A DNA stretch of 64,000 nt, taken from contig JABAKD010000023.1 of NCBI GenBank assembly GCA_012845835.1, forward strand, positions 620,001 through 684,000, in the 5' to 3' direction. Numbering within the stretch: position 1 is the stretch's first letter; each line of letters opens with the position of its first letter. The notes below the pieces were generated by a model, which saw only the letters and a list, made by a program, of their open reading frames with translations, was not told the origin of the DNA and did not search any database. Made by a program: the position numbers and the translations under genes. Shown here one piece after another: positions 20,480 through 30,061 of this stretch. This DNA comes from Undaria pinnatifida (lineage: Eukaryota; Sar; Phaeophyceae; Laminariales; Alariaceae).

Positions 20480-21110
20480 CCGACATATGATCTATTTCCA
20501 CCTGATGACCTAGATCTTTCAAGGAATATCTGTACGATCTTGCTCATGTTACCGGGTGGGACCCGTATGTTCAGCATTATCTGCAGTAGCGCATGTTTCC
20601 TGGGTTGGATGTGTAGTCTACTCTACACTCAGATTCTGCTCAATACTTCGTATATCACAATGGTAGTTACATAATCTACTGCAGATGATCAAGATCAAGA
20701 TCTAGATAATGATCTATAGATCATGTCCGTACTCTATATCATACAGATCCTGCTTAACATCTGATAACGGCAAGACACAGGATCTACTGTATGTACATGA
20801 TATAGATTATCTAGTTGATCTAGATCATTACCGTACTCCATACGAGTATACGAATCCTGCTCCACATGTCATAACGAACGTGACAGGATCTACTGCAGAT
20901 GATCTGAATCATGATCTATCCTGATGGTCTAGTGTAGATAATCTACTGTAGATCATATTGAACATATTAATAATCTATCTAGAGCATCTAGATCATGTTT
21001 TACATATAGATAATCTAATCTAGATCATTTTTAACATACACATCGTTATCTAGATGATCTAGATAATGATTTACTTCGTAGACCATCTACTGTAGATTAT
21101 GTCGATCGTT
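20480..21110. repeat. GATC/CTAGAT palindrome-rich tract
   Basis: It begins with the dispersed repeat seen at 3931, then about 400 bases made mostly of AGATCATCTAGATC-like, partly self-complementary strings. Confidence 0.6.
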
Positions 21111-21140
21111 ATCTGTCGGAGTTGTGCTTGGTTCGGGAAG

Positions 21141-21219
21141 GGGACAAGGAGTACCTGGCCTCTGCCACTAAGAAGTTTGATGAATACTTCGGCACTTCGG
21201 ACAGAGCACGATCTAAATA
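21141..21219 (+). pseudogene. Diverged tandem copy of exon 6
   Basis: After an AG at 21139-21140 the frame reads GDKEYLASATKKFDEYFGTS and ends at TAA (21217-21219). It aligns with exon 6 (GVKENLASASKKLDRALG) at about half of positions, in the same phase, and the DNA similarity is obvious. No GT donor follows, so it is a decayed exon copy, or at most an alternative terminal exon. Confidence 0.6.
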
Positions 21220-21224
21220 ATACA

Positions 21225-21385
21225 GATCATACATATCATATAGATCATACATATCATATAGATCATACATATCATATAGATCATACAGATCGTATAGACC
21301 GTACAGATCATACAGATCGTATATATCCTACAGATCGTACAAATCCTGCAGACCGTGTACATCACATACATCATATAGGTAGGTC
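21225..21385 (+). repeat. 18-bp satellite (AGATCATACATATCATAT)
   Basis: Several units of AGATCATACATATCATAT, degrading into ACAGATCGTA-type units. It directly follows the exon 6 duplicate. Confidence 0.7.
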
Positions 21386-21900
21386 ATATGTATCGTATTT
21401 CTGCCGTTATGGTATGTTGAGCGTCAGGATCCGTGTAGGAAGGGTCCGACCCAGGAAACATGTACTACAGTAGTAATAGATCGGTCAGGCCGTCCGGCTC
21501 TCACCAGGCAACGTGATGATCTGCAGGTCCCGTACAGACCATGTCAACCAAGTATCTATCTTCCCCGGGATACACAGATCATCTATAGATCACAAGGGAA
21601 CCCGATCTGTCGGGCTTGCGAATGCTTCACACCTGTGGTATGCCTAGGGCGTAGGACTTGTTTCTGCGTCGGGCTTGCACTTTTATTTTTCGCAAAATCG
21701 GTCTTTGGGTAGAATGTAGTGCTCCTCAAGTCACCACCCCCAGGAAAAAAAAACAGTGATGCACCTGTAACGTTGCCTGTGTCAGCGGCTGGTGCGATAA
21801 ACGCCTCCGTAGCTTTGGTTCTTGCCGATGACCCTTGCCGTACTTTCCTCTGCCGCTCTCGCCACCCTCTTTTTAACCTTTGCGCATACGACCGCGACAG

Positions 21901-22000
21901 GGGTCAAGGAGAACCTTGCCTCTGCGAGCAAGAAGCTGGACCGGGCTCTCGGCAAGCTGGCGTTGTTGACCAGGACCAGCAAGGATGGGCAAGAGAGGGG
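21901..22000 (+). CDS. Exon 6: helical linker within the DENN module
   Basis: The acceptor GCGACAG ends at 21900 and the donor GTGCGC begins at 22001. Phase 1 in and phase 2 out match its neighbours. It encodes VKENLASASKKLDRALGKLA and LLTRTSKDGQERG, a charged helix. A diverged duplicate lies about 0.75 kb upstream (21141). Assignment rests on phase and open frame, since the sequence has no sharp motif of its own. Confidence 0.65.
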
Positions 22001-22327
22001 GTGCGCTGTGGTGATGCTTGCTTGCAACAAGAGTTTACGCGACTTTCTTTTTACAGACGCCAAATGATGTTTTTTGTAGACACTGTTTCCAAATAGTTCG
22101 TCCGCGAACACCCGGGTGCAAATGCGAAGCCCCCCTTTTGCCAATTGCAAGCGCAGGAGGCGTGCTACGATGGGCGCGGCTTCCTTGCAATCCTAGAACT
22201 GCGGCGCTGCTGCAGTTCCAAGCCACACGGTTACGCATTAGCGACGAGGCTATTGATCGAACCCTTACCCTGCTCCTACCCTTACCCATACCCTTACCGC
22301 GTAGAAGACCTCGTAGCGTTACGATGA

Positions 22328-22656
22328 AGGCGACGATAGAGGTGAACCACTTTTTTTCGAATTCTGCTCCCCAGTGTGGGAGCTTAAGACCTCTCCCTAA
22401 AACTGGTTTTCGAGAAGAACAAGAATGCTACTACTTGGGAGCTTGAAACCTCTCCCAAAAATTGGTTTTCGAGAAGAACAAAAATGCTACTACCGGATGA
22501 ACAATCCCATGGCCTAGGTATCCAAACGAAAATCATGCAACAAAAACTGCCTATTATTTTTTTTTTTCCGAAGATAGTATTAGTAGGTTAAGGAGCGGGC
22601 CCCTTCGTTCAGAAAACATTTTTTCCCCAAAATAAGGTATTCCTCTATCGTAGCAC
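22328..22656. mobile_element. CTATCGTAGCAC-TIR MITE
   Basis: Left GCGACGATAGAGGTGAACCA, right TTCCTCTATCGTAGCACGCC. An internal 68-base unit (GAGCTTAAGACCTCTCCCTA) is duplicated at 22380 and 22440. Confidence 0.65.
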
Positions 22657-23018
22657 GCCTCTTACCCTTATATACCCCTGTCCCGTAAGTCTAGCCCTTT
22701 GAAAGAAACACGCCTGCCACGATAGAGGAAGCAGTGTCGTCAGAAGCGGTTTTCTGAACCACGGCGCTCTTGGCCTTGTTTCTGAACCTCTCTCCTCGCT
22801 TGAAGAGCTCTACTTCGAGGTATACCTCACAAAAAAACTGACGTTGAGCAAACTGAACGTTCAATCCCCGTGACCAAGGCATATAAACTGTAATTGTTTG
22901 CCCATACAAAAAGGAATTTCCGATGGCCGGGGGTTAAGAAGCCCTGTGAATCAGAAACGAAAACGGTCAAAAATGTGCTCCCCATCATGATACCCATTAT
23001 TACCTTGCCAATACCCAG

Positions 23019-23174
23019 TATTCCCTTGCCCTTGGATGTGTTGTTGAGCAGGCCTCGTGAAGAGCGGGATTGGGGAGGAAAGGCTAGGGAAGGCATCAAC
23101 GACACGGCGAGCGCTCTCTTCGCGGACGTGAAGGCCATCTATGGGAAGGCCAAGAAGACTAGGCAGGCCACAGG
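23019..23174 (+). CDS. Exon 7: end of core DENN and linker
   Basis: The acceptor ATACCCAG ends at 23018 and the donor GTTAGT begins at 23175. Both borders are phase 2. It encodes IPLPLDVLLSRPREERDW, then GGKAREGINDTASALFADVK and AIYGKAKKTRQATG. The 'P.LP...L' pattern is usual where the DENN core gives way to dDENN. It ends about 20 bases before a long (TTGCTG)n repeat in the next intron. Confidence 0.72.
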
Positions 23175-23195
23175 GTTAGTTTCGATGCGGACGTG

Positions 23196-23580
<385 letters not shown>

Positions 23581-23956
23581 TGCTGTTTTTTGTTGCTGTT
23601 TTTGTGGCTGCTGATGTTCTTGCGAATATTCGCCCCCCCCCCCCCTCTTGTCTAGCTGTTTCCTTCCGCACCTACTGCGGCGATAGCTCGACCACGATAG
23701 ACCTTATTGCTACAAAGTACTATTCAGGACCATCCCCTCCACTGGTTGCACGTGTTCGTGCCCAAATACTAGATTGACGCCGACACAAATCATCTCCCGT
23801 CCGTCCATTCCGGACTAGAACGGTACACCGAATCCTTCCCCCCCCCCCTCCATCCCCCTTTTTTGCTTCTGTTCGGATCCATGCATTGTATCGATGAACG
23901 ACCAAAAGTTGACCGATGCCCCTCCTCCCCGCCCCTCCCACGTTTTTGGTTCTTAG

Positions 23957-24097
23957 TAGTACCGTTGCGACTCCCGAGGACCACGCCTTGAGAGCGGCCC
24001 TCTTGGCGTTCAACGTGGGGCTGTTCGGGGACCACCGCACCATCGTCAGGATGCAGGGCGATGGGGGCCTCAAGGTCGACCACAGCTTCTTCTTACG
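23957..24097 (+). CDS. Exon 8: dDENN first half
   Basis: The acceptor TTCTTAG ends at 23956 and the donor GTACGA begins at 24098. Both borders are phase 2. The translation STVATPEDHALRAALLAFNV, GLFGDHRTIVRMQGDGGLK and VDHSFFL shows the dDENN pattern 'LR..L..F...L.GD.R', ending with the 'F..  FL' turn. Confidence 0.88.
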
Positions 24098-24144
24098 GTA
24101 CGACGTGTGATGCAGAAAGGCTCAGTTGGATGATTAAACGCCCG

Positions 24145-24535
24145 CTCACGCTCACCCACCCGCCCAACCCACCCAACCCACCCACCTACCCACCTACCCA
24201 TCCACCCACCCACCCACCCACCCACCCACCCACCCACCCACCTACCCACCCACCCACCTACCCACCCACCCACCCATCCACCCATCCACCCATCCATCCA
24301 CCCACCCACCTGCCCACATTAACCGCCCGCTCACTCTTACCCACCCACCCAACCCATTCACTCACCCACCCACCCACCCAACTACCCACCCCCCCAACCC
24401 ACCCACCCATCCACCCATCTACCTACCCATCCATCCAACTTCCCACCCCCCCCAGCCAGCCTCCCGACCACCCACCCACCCAGCCACACGTACTCACACA
24501 CACGCACCCACACGCACCTACCCTCCCATCTACCT
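24145..24535 (+). repeat. CACCCA microsatellite
   Basis: About 390 bases of CACC/CACCTACC units in intron 8, partly in two blocks each starting with CGCCCGCTCAC (24138, 24325). Confidence 0.85.
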
Positions 24536-24567
24536 GGCTGGCCACCCATGTGTGTTTTTTGTCGCAG

Positions 24568-24667
24568 GCATCGTCGGGAAAAGCGAGGAGATTCGGAAGG
24601 CGTTCTCCGTTTCCTGGACGAGTTCCTCGAGAGCCAGATGTTCCACATGCACATGCTGCACGTCAAG
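24568..24667 (+). CDS. Exon 9: dDENN second half
   Basis: The acceptor GTCGCAG ends at 24567 and the donor GTGAAT begins at 24668. It enters in phase 2 and leaves in phase 0. It encodes HRREKRGDSEGVLRFLDEFL and ESQMFHMHMLHVK. The 'FL..FL.SQMF..' ending is characteristic of dDENN. The exon follows directly after a CACCCA-rich intron tract. Confidence 0.88.
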
Positions 24668-24984
24668 GTGAATACTTGAACTACACCATTAGGACAGATC
24701 TTGATTTTAGACCGTCAAGCCATAGAACATGTAGATGGTACGAATACCTATCTGACCTACCTTCAAAGGCGAGTGTCTGACGCATTGTTACGCTGCAGGT
24801 GCACCAACTTTATTTTAGACCACCACGCTACAGATGATGTAGATCCCTCCGATACGGTTTGACACCCCTTCGAAGGCGAGTTTCTGACGCGTTGTTGAGC
24901 TGCGGGTGCACCGCGGACTGATCACGACTTTAGACCGTCACGCCATAGGTTATGTAGATTCTCTGTCTACCCCGCTTCCTTGCT

Positions 24985-25075
24985 GTTGTTGTTGATGTTC
25001 TCACATTAACTCGCACATTCAAGTCCGTGGTCACTGTGCAGGCTCCAGTCCCTCTGGAGCTGAGGAATACCCCCA
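24985..25075 (+). repeat. 75-bp dispersed repeat, copy 3
   Basis: GTTCTCACATTAACTCGCAC, ATTCAAGTCCGTGGTCACTG, GGCTCCAGTCCCTCTGGAGC. Confidence 0.6.
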
Positions 25076-25684
25076 GGGGAAAAAAACACAAGCAGAAAAA
25101 AAAAAGTGGTACACGCATTGCCACAGCTGAAGCAGTTCACTCGTGCATCCGCCCAAAAAATATGAAAGTGAAAATATCGCAAGTCAGCCTACGCACACGC
25201 CAGACCCATACTGGCACATGCGTTTCAAGGTTCGCAGCTGAAACCGACTACACCGAATGCCACCCAGGAAACCCAACCAATGTATGAATCGGAGTGCCTC
25301 AGCTGTAACAGTGTTACTCTAGAGGTGCACCTTTTTTTTTTTTTGGAGTCGGGGGAGTCACTCTTGGGCCTTTTTTTTTGGCGTTGGGGATCGGGGTCAG
25401 CGGGGTCACTAGCGCGAGTGACCCCCTCCCCCCCCCATGTTCCTTTTACGGTGATAGTCTTTCGTGGCGTTTATTATGTCGACATGAATCCGCCTTGGAA
25501 GAGTAAGCTTACGTTTCGCCAGAACACCGCGTAGAGTCGTTTAGTCAGTGGCGGTTCAGAGACACCCGTGCGAGTGAGAAATGAGTTACCCCTCTCCCCC
25601 ACCGTCTAGATTATATATATATTTTTTTTTTTGCCGAAAAAACTGTTTTCTCTATCGTAGCTACTCTAAGTGGGCCGCATACAG

Positions 25685-25769
25685 GACCAGCTGCTGAGCC
25701 GAAAAAGCGCCACCTCTGTTGGCGAGGACAATTCTCATCCCGCCCCCCCTCCCGCCCCCCTCAAGATGG
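25685..25769 (+). CDS. Alternative copy of exon 10 with intact splice phases (10a)
   Basis: It is preceded by CAG (25682-25684) and followed by GTAATG (25770). It encodes DQLLSRKSATSVGEDNSHPA and PPPAPLKM plus one base, so it enters in phase 0 and leaves in phase 1 exactly like exon 10. It aligns with the first 21 residues of exon 10 (DRLLSRKNAASVGGDTSHPS). It lacks the second half of exon 10, so including it would swap 64 residues for 28. It could be an alternative exon or a recently decayed copy. Confidence 0.45.
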
Positions 25770-25904
25770 GTAATGAACCAAAATGCACCGTTAACCATCC
25801 CGCGATAATCCCATTGAGCACTTGTTTTTTTTTTAAAGGACGCGTGCTACGTACCATAGAGGTGCGCCACTTTTTTTTTGGGGGGGGTTCCGCAGTTTGG
25901 GAGG

Positions 25905-25994
25905 TTAACCCCTTTAGAGCCCCCGAACCCCTCCCTATACTAAATCCAAGTAATCTTGTCCCCAAAAACGGGCTTCCAGTTGTAAAGGGGTTAA
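25905..25994 (-). mobile_element. TTAA MITE copy, full length, nested
   Basis: TTAACCCCTTTAGAGCCCCC ... CCAGTTGTAAAGGGGTTAA. Perfect 90-base copy. Confidence 0.85.
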
Positions 25995-26265
25995 GACCTC
26001 TCCCCCCAAAACCGATTTGATCCCGGATTAATAATCCCATAGCCTAGGTACACAACGAGAACCATGCCAAAATGTAAAGGGGTTAAGACCTCTCCCCCCA
26101 AAACCGATTTGATCCCGGATTAATAACCCCATAGCCTAGGTACACAACGAGAACCATGCCAAAATGTAAAGGGGTTAAGACCTCTCCCCAAAAAACCGAT
26201 TTGATCCCGGATTAATAACCCCATAGCCTAGGTACACAACGAGAACTATGCCAAAAAAATGGCCT
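25984..26265 (+). repeat. 96-bp tandem triplication
   Basis: The units begin TGTAAAGGGGTTAAGACCTC and run through CGATTTGATCCCGGATTAAT and TAGGTACACAACGAGAAC. They differ by only a few bases. Each unit starts with the end of the adjacent TTAA MITE, so the duplication arose after that insertion. Confidence 0.85.
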
Positions 26266-26553
26266 ATTATTTATTTTTTTTTCTTTTCCGATGATTTTGG
26301 GTCAAGGGGCCCTGCCGTTCACAAAATATTTCAGACGAAACGTGCTACCTCTGTCGTAGCACGTGTAAAAAAAAAACGGAAATAAACTGCTACGTGGAAC
26401 TAACCTACTGAGCGGCCAAATGGAGTAGGGGCGGTCGGTGCCTCGTCTCGAAAGGGATGCGTGGCAAAAATGAGTACCCCTCCCCCAACGCCCCCCCCCC
26501 CCCCTCCCTCGACCCCCCCTCCTCACACCCTCTTCCTGCTTGTGCCGTTCCAG

Positions 26554-26703
26554 GACCGACTGCTGAGACAAAAAAACGCCGCCCCTGTGCGCGGGGGAAA
26601 TTCTTATCGCCCCCCGCCCAAAAAAAAATCTCCGATAACCATTCCGCGATATCCCGATCGAGCACCAGTCACACAATGGTCCCTCCCCCCCCACCCACCC
26701 TAA
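26554..26703 (+). pseudogene. Second diverged copy of exon 10 (10b)
   Basis: It is preceded by TTCCAG (ending 26553). It reads DRLLRQKNAAPVRGGNSYRP, then PPKKKSPITIPRYPDRA, and runs to TAA at 26701-26703. The start aligns with exons 10 and 10a, but no good donor in the right phase follows (only GTCCCT at 26681). It is probably a decayed duplicate. Confidence 0.5.
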
Positions 26704-26779
26704 TCTCCTGCCTCGTCCTCCTCGCCGTCCCTATTCCCTCTTCCGCCCATCCTGCGTACACCGTCCGTGCCGAACGCAG

Positions 26780-26972
26780 GACCGACTGCTGAGCCGAAAA
26801 AACGCCGCTTCCGTCGGCGGGGACACTTCTCATCCGTCCCCGGCTACGTTTATGCGGATAAGCGACCTGCTGATGAAGACGTCATCTGCGGATGGTGCTG
26901 GAGATTTTTCTACGGCTTCGGTGAAGAGGGTTTTGCACAAGGTTTTGGCTGAGGCGTTGCCGGCAGGGTATG
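26780..26972 (+). CDS. Exon 10: linker joining dDENN to the ENTH-like domain
   Basis: The acceptor CGAACGCAG ends at 26779 and the donor GTGAGC begins at 26973. It is phase 0 in and phase 1 out. It encodes DRLLSRKNAASVGGDTSHPS, PATFMRISDLLMKTSSADG, then STASVKRVLHKVLAEALPAG and Y. The helical end (SVKRVLHKVL) reads into ATNAY of exon 11, the arrangement expected at the start of an ENTH domain. This exon physically bridges the two modules and is therefore decisive for the fusion. Two diverged copies precede it. Confidence 0.75.
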
Positions 26973-27069
26973 GTGAGCTAGATTTCTGACCCCGTTTTTA
27001 TTTTTGTCGTAAAAAAATAGCCTAAAATAGTAATGGCTACTTGAAAAAAAATGATTTATGCTGTTTGGA

Positions 27070-27235
27070 CATGGAAAGCGCGAGAGCATGAGTTAGCATC
27101 ACTCGATGAAAAATTCACGAGCGGTGGGATTGCTGAACCCTATGCGCGATAAAAATTGACGGCAAGCACCGGGGGGGAGAAGGGACGACACCTGTGACCA
27201 CGGCTTGTCCAGAGGCTGGAAAGTAGAAGTGTGAA
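27070..27235 (+). mobile_element. SINE copy, 5'-truncated
   Basis: GAAAGCGCGAGAGCATGAGT, ...GGGATTGCTGAACCCTATGC, ...GACACCTGTGACCACGGCTT, ...CTGGAAAGTAGAAGTGTG. Confidence 0.65.
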
Positions 27236-27289
27236 AAAATGGAGAAGGCAGAGGTACATGGTTCTTGTTCTGCGATTATTCCTCTCTTT

Positions 27290-27350
27290 CCGGCGACGAA
27301 CGCCTACCTGCGGTGCCCGAAATAGAAAACCCCAACATTTTATTTTTTTA
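27290..27350 (+). pseudogene. Decayed copy of exon 11 start (11a)
   Basis: The block GGCGACGAACGCCTAC at 27293 repeats the start of exon 11 (GCGACGAATGCCTAC), but CCGG replaces the AAG acceptor. Similarity fades within about 30 bases. Confidence 0.45.
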
Positions 27351-27429
27351 TTTTTATTTTTTCATGCTGACGTGTTCGCTCAGCGGTGCTCTCTTGCACC
27401 ACCCCCGCCGCCGCTGTTTGTCGTTTACC

Positions 27430-27516
27430 TGCAACCCTTCACGGTGTGCTCCTCCGGCGACGAACGCCTACGTGAAGCCACTCTGCAAATCCCTGGTGCT
27501 AATCATAAACGACTAA
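27430..27516 (+). pseudogene. Decayed copy of exon 11 start (11b)
   Basis: It reads ATNAYVKPLCKSLV in the exon 11 frame and is preceded by intronic sequence that also resembles the exon 11 flank (CTGCAACCCTTCACGGTGTG against CTGCCACCCTCCATTGTGTG). The acceptor AG has become GG. The duplication therefore included intron as well as exon. Confidence 0.5.
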
Positions 27517-27703
27517 AATAAGGCCATAAAGGTTTACAGAAATTCCAACGCACAACTATTGTTTGTTTTTATTTCCGACGTTTCACCTTTGCTTGCCCCT
27601 GCTCCCCCCCCCCCCCCTCGCCGCCACGCCTCGCCACGCATCTACCCCCCCGTCCCCTGCGTTTCACTACCTGCCTGCCACCCTCCATTGTGTGTTGCTC
27701 AAG

Positions 27704-27809
27704 CGACGAATGCCTACGGCGACCCCACTTTGAATCCGTTGGCGCTAGAGCTGACTTCGAACACGCCCATGAAGAGGGACGCGGTGAAGGCTAGAGCTGA
27801 ACTCTGCAG
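27704..27809 (+). CDS. Exon 11: ENTH-like domain, N-terminal helices
   Basis: The acceptor GCTCAAG ends at 27703. Phase 1 in completes an Ala codon: A-TNAYGDPTLNPLALELTS, then NTPMKRDAVKARAELC. 'ATN..GDP...L..EL' mirrors the 'AT.....GP....M.EI' opening of epsin and tepsin ENTH domains. No GT donor gives the right phase. The matching border is AG|GCAAGC at 27809/27810, a plausible GC-AG intron, which leaves in phase 2. The spacing to the next helix is some 15 residues longer than in epsins. Confidence 0.62.
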
Positions 27810-27884
27810 GCAAGCTTATACAAACAGGGTGTTGTCGTAACTATTAGTAACTTATTTATTGGTTTATTCTTTTTCGCGCATGCT

Positions 27885-28140
27885 GCTTCAGAGGTGTATC
27901 TTCTTTTGGTTCCAAGGCTCCTCCCCTTCTTGAGCTGTTTTCACGCATGCTGCTTCGGAGGCGTACCTTTTTTTGGTTTCAAGGATCCCCTTCTTGAGGA
28001 GCTGTTTTCACACATGCTGCTTCAGAGGGGTACCTTTTTTTGGTTCGAAGGCTCCCCTTCTTGAGGAGCTGTTTTCACACATGCTGCTTCAGAGGGGTAC
28101 CTTTTTTTGGTTCGAAGGCTCCCCTTCTTGAGGAGCTGTC
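27885..28140 (+). repeat. About 62-bp tandem repeat, four units
   Basis: The units carry CACATGCTGCTTCAGAGGGG, TACCTTTTTTTGGTTCGAAG and GCTCCCCTTCTTGAGGAGCT. The last two are nearly identical. Confidence 0.85.
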
Positions 28141-28275
28141 TACCGCCCCACAAAAAAAAGTACATGGGAAAAAGTAACAGTGCACCCCGACAAACAGCCC
28201 CTTTTGCCTACGGTGTATATACAAGGAAACAATACTGTCGAAAAGCATTAATGGTCAAATTACGACGATTTGGGC

Positions 28276-28361
28276 TTAACCCCTTATAGCCCCCAAATCC
28301 CTCCCTATACTAACTTCAAGCAAATTTGTCCCCAAAAAGGTTTCCAGTACTGAAGGCGTTA
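28276..28361 (-). mobile_element. TTAA MITE copy
   Basis: TTAACCCCTTATAGCCCCCA ... GTTTCCAGTACTGAAGGCGTTA. Confidence 0.75.
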
Positions 28362-28504
28362 TGGAGCTTCGGCATTAAAAGAAAATGTTTTGGCAAAACA
28401 AAGCGATATCAATTCCCCTGTCGGGAGGATGGTCATTTTTTTTTTTTCTTCTTGTGGGTCGGGGTCACTCGCGCGAGTGACCGCTCCCTGTTCCTCGTGC
28501 GGTG

Positions 28505-28670
28505 TTAACGCTTTCCCCACTGAAAACCCGTTTTTTGGGGACTAAATGCTTGAGTTTAGTATGTAGGGGGGTTTGGGTTTTTAGTATAGAGGGAGGTTTG
28601 GGTTTCTAGAGGGGTTAATCCCTTTAGTGCCCCCCCAAATCCCTCCCTATACTATATTCAAGTAAAAATG
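28505..28670. mobile_element. Head-to-head pair of TTAA MITEs sharing TTAA
   Basis: A + copy (28505-28618) with an extra internal TTAGTATAGAGGGAGG duplication is followed directly, through one shared TTAA, by the start of a truncated - copy (TTAATCCCTTTAGTGCCCCC). Confidence 0.7.
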
Positions 28671-28789
28671 AATCCGCAATGGCTGTGCCGAAAAATTCGT
28701 CTTGAGCGTTTTTTTTTTGCCCGTGAGTATACAGAGTCACTCGTTGAAGGGGCTCAGGCTCGGTCGGCAAAATGGAGGTGCCTGGTATA

Positions 28790-28965
28790 TATCATGACAT
28801 GCCCCCTGCGTGAGTTAGCAACACTCGATGAAAAGTCGACCGGCAGTGGGATTGCTGAACCCTATGCGATAAAAGAGTTGAAGGCGAGAACCCGGGGGGA
28901 AGAAGAGACGACACCTGTGACCACGGCTTGTTCAGAAGCTGCAAAGTAGAAGTAAGAAAAACAAG
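28790..28965 (+). mobile_element. SINE copy, 5'-truncated
   Basis: GCGTGAGTTAGCAACACTCG ... GACACCTGTGACCACGGCTT ... GAAGTAAGAAAAACAAGAAA tail. Confidence 0.65.
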
Positions 28966-29388
28966 AAAAATACGCCCCCTACCTTTTATGTAAGACATTT
29001 TAAGGGGTATACTGTATCCAAGATGTACATATATATACCAGGTATGATGCAGGGGGCGATTCAGTCGTTTACAGGCATGCAGACTTTGGGGGCTTATGAG
29101 TCGATCTTCATAATATGTCAGTGTTGGCAACAATATGAATACGCACCAGGTACTCGGAAGTACAGTAGTTCTTTCGAAAGTACAGTATTAATAGCAGTTT
29201 TGTCGAAGTACAGCCAGTAGTTCGAAGCACTACTATTAATATTTATAGTAGTTCGGAGAACAGACAGTAGCATATCGTTGCCAATAGCAATAAAGCTACC
29301 AACAAAACGTGTATCACCACAAATATGTTTGTTCGTATGCAGACTGCAGACTATGGGAGGCAATGAATCGATGTACTATTTATAGCGC

Positions 29389-29470
29389 TGAACCCTCCAA
29401 AGTTGGATGTGACATCGAAAACGCCGCTGAAGAAAGTTGCGGTCGAGTCTAGAGCTGAACTTTGCGGACA
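29389..29470 (+). pseudogene. Downstream copy of exon 11 second half (11c)
   Basis: The frame LNPPKLDVTSKTPLKKVAVE then SRAELCGQ matches LNPLALELTSNTPMKRDAVK then ARAELCRQ of exon 11, nearly 1.7 kb downstream. The donor position has mutated (GG|ACAAG). No acceptor in phase is evident upstream. Confidence 0.55.
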
Positions 29471-29484
29471 AGTTGTTCATAGCT

Positions 29485-29574
29485 TTAACCCCTTTACAAC
29501 TGGAAACCCGTTTTTGGGGACAAAACTACTTGGATTTTGTATAAGGAGGGGTTCGGGGGCTTTAAAGGGGTTAA
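29485..29574 (+). mobile_element. TTAA MITE copy, full length
   Basis: TTAACCCCTTTACAACTGGA ... GGCTTTAAAGGGGTTAA. It sits between the exon 11c copy and exon 12. Confidence 0.85.
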
Positions 29575-29674
29575 TTCCTACCGAACTATGGACCTCTGTG
29601 ATAGCTGTACACCAACTAATACCTCGTTGCCAACAAGTTGGGTGGCGTGTTGCTTTTCGTCTTTGCGCTAACAG

Positions 29675-29752
29675 GTTAGCGCGCGATACTGCTACAGTCG
29701 GGGGCATCATGCGGGCGGTGTGGACGAGGCTATCCGACTGCCGCGGCAGCAA
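29675..29752 (+). CDS. Exon 12: ENTH-like domain, middle helix
   Basis: The acceptor GCTAACAG ends at 29674 and the donor GTGAGT begins at 29753. Both borders are phase 2. It encodes LARDTATVGGIMRAVWTRLS and DCRGSK. 'IM..VW.RL.D...K' followed by W in the next exon is the best ENTH signature here (epsin consensus 'IM..LWKRL.D....W'). Confidence 0.82.
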
Positions 29753-29764
29753 GTGAGTGGCTGG

Positions 29765-29765
29765 T

Positions 29766-29813
<48 letters not shown>

Positions 29814-29866
29814 TGCTGCTGCTGCTGTTGTTGCTGCTGTTGCTGCTGTTGTTGCTGCTGTTGCTT

Positions 29867-29917
<51 letters not shown>

Positions 29918-29925
29918 TTGTTCTC
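29765..29925 (+). repeat. (GTT)n / (GCTGTT)n tract
   Basis: About 160 bases of TTG, CTG and TTGCTG in intron 12, beginning a few bases after the exon 12 donor, as the similar array does after exon 7. Confidence 0.85.
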
Positions 29926-30061
29926 ACGTTATCTCGTCGTTTTTTGCGCATTTTTTTTATCAGCAACAACCGCATGCATCACCGGGCGATGTAACCGCCC
30001 TACACCCTCTCCTTCCTCAAAATACCACACAAAACGGCCTTGTGGGTTGTTGCATTTCCAG

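Larger units (their letters stand above)
25845..26368. mobile_element. CTATCGTAGCAC-TIR MITE with nested element and triplication
   Basis: Left ACGCGTGCTACGTACCATAG, right CTACCTCTGTCGTAGCACGT. It contains the TTAA MITE 25905-25994 and three tandem units of about 96 bases. Confidence 0.65.

Noticed and set aside
24061-24780. 239-residue HPP/THPPT-rich open frame
   Set aside because: It is the CACCCA array. The true exon inside it (24568-24667) is read in another frame giving the dDENN end.
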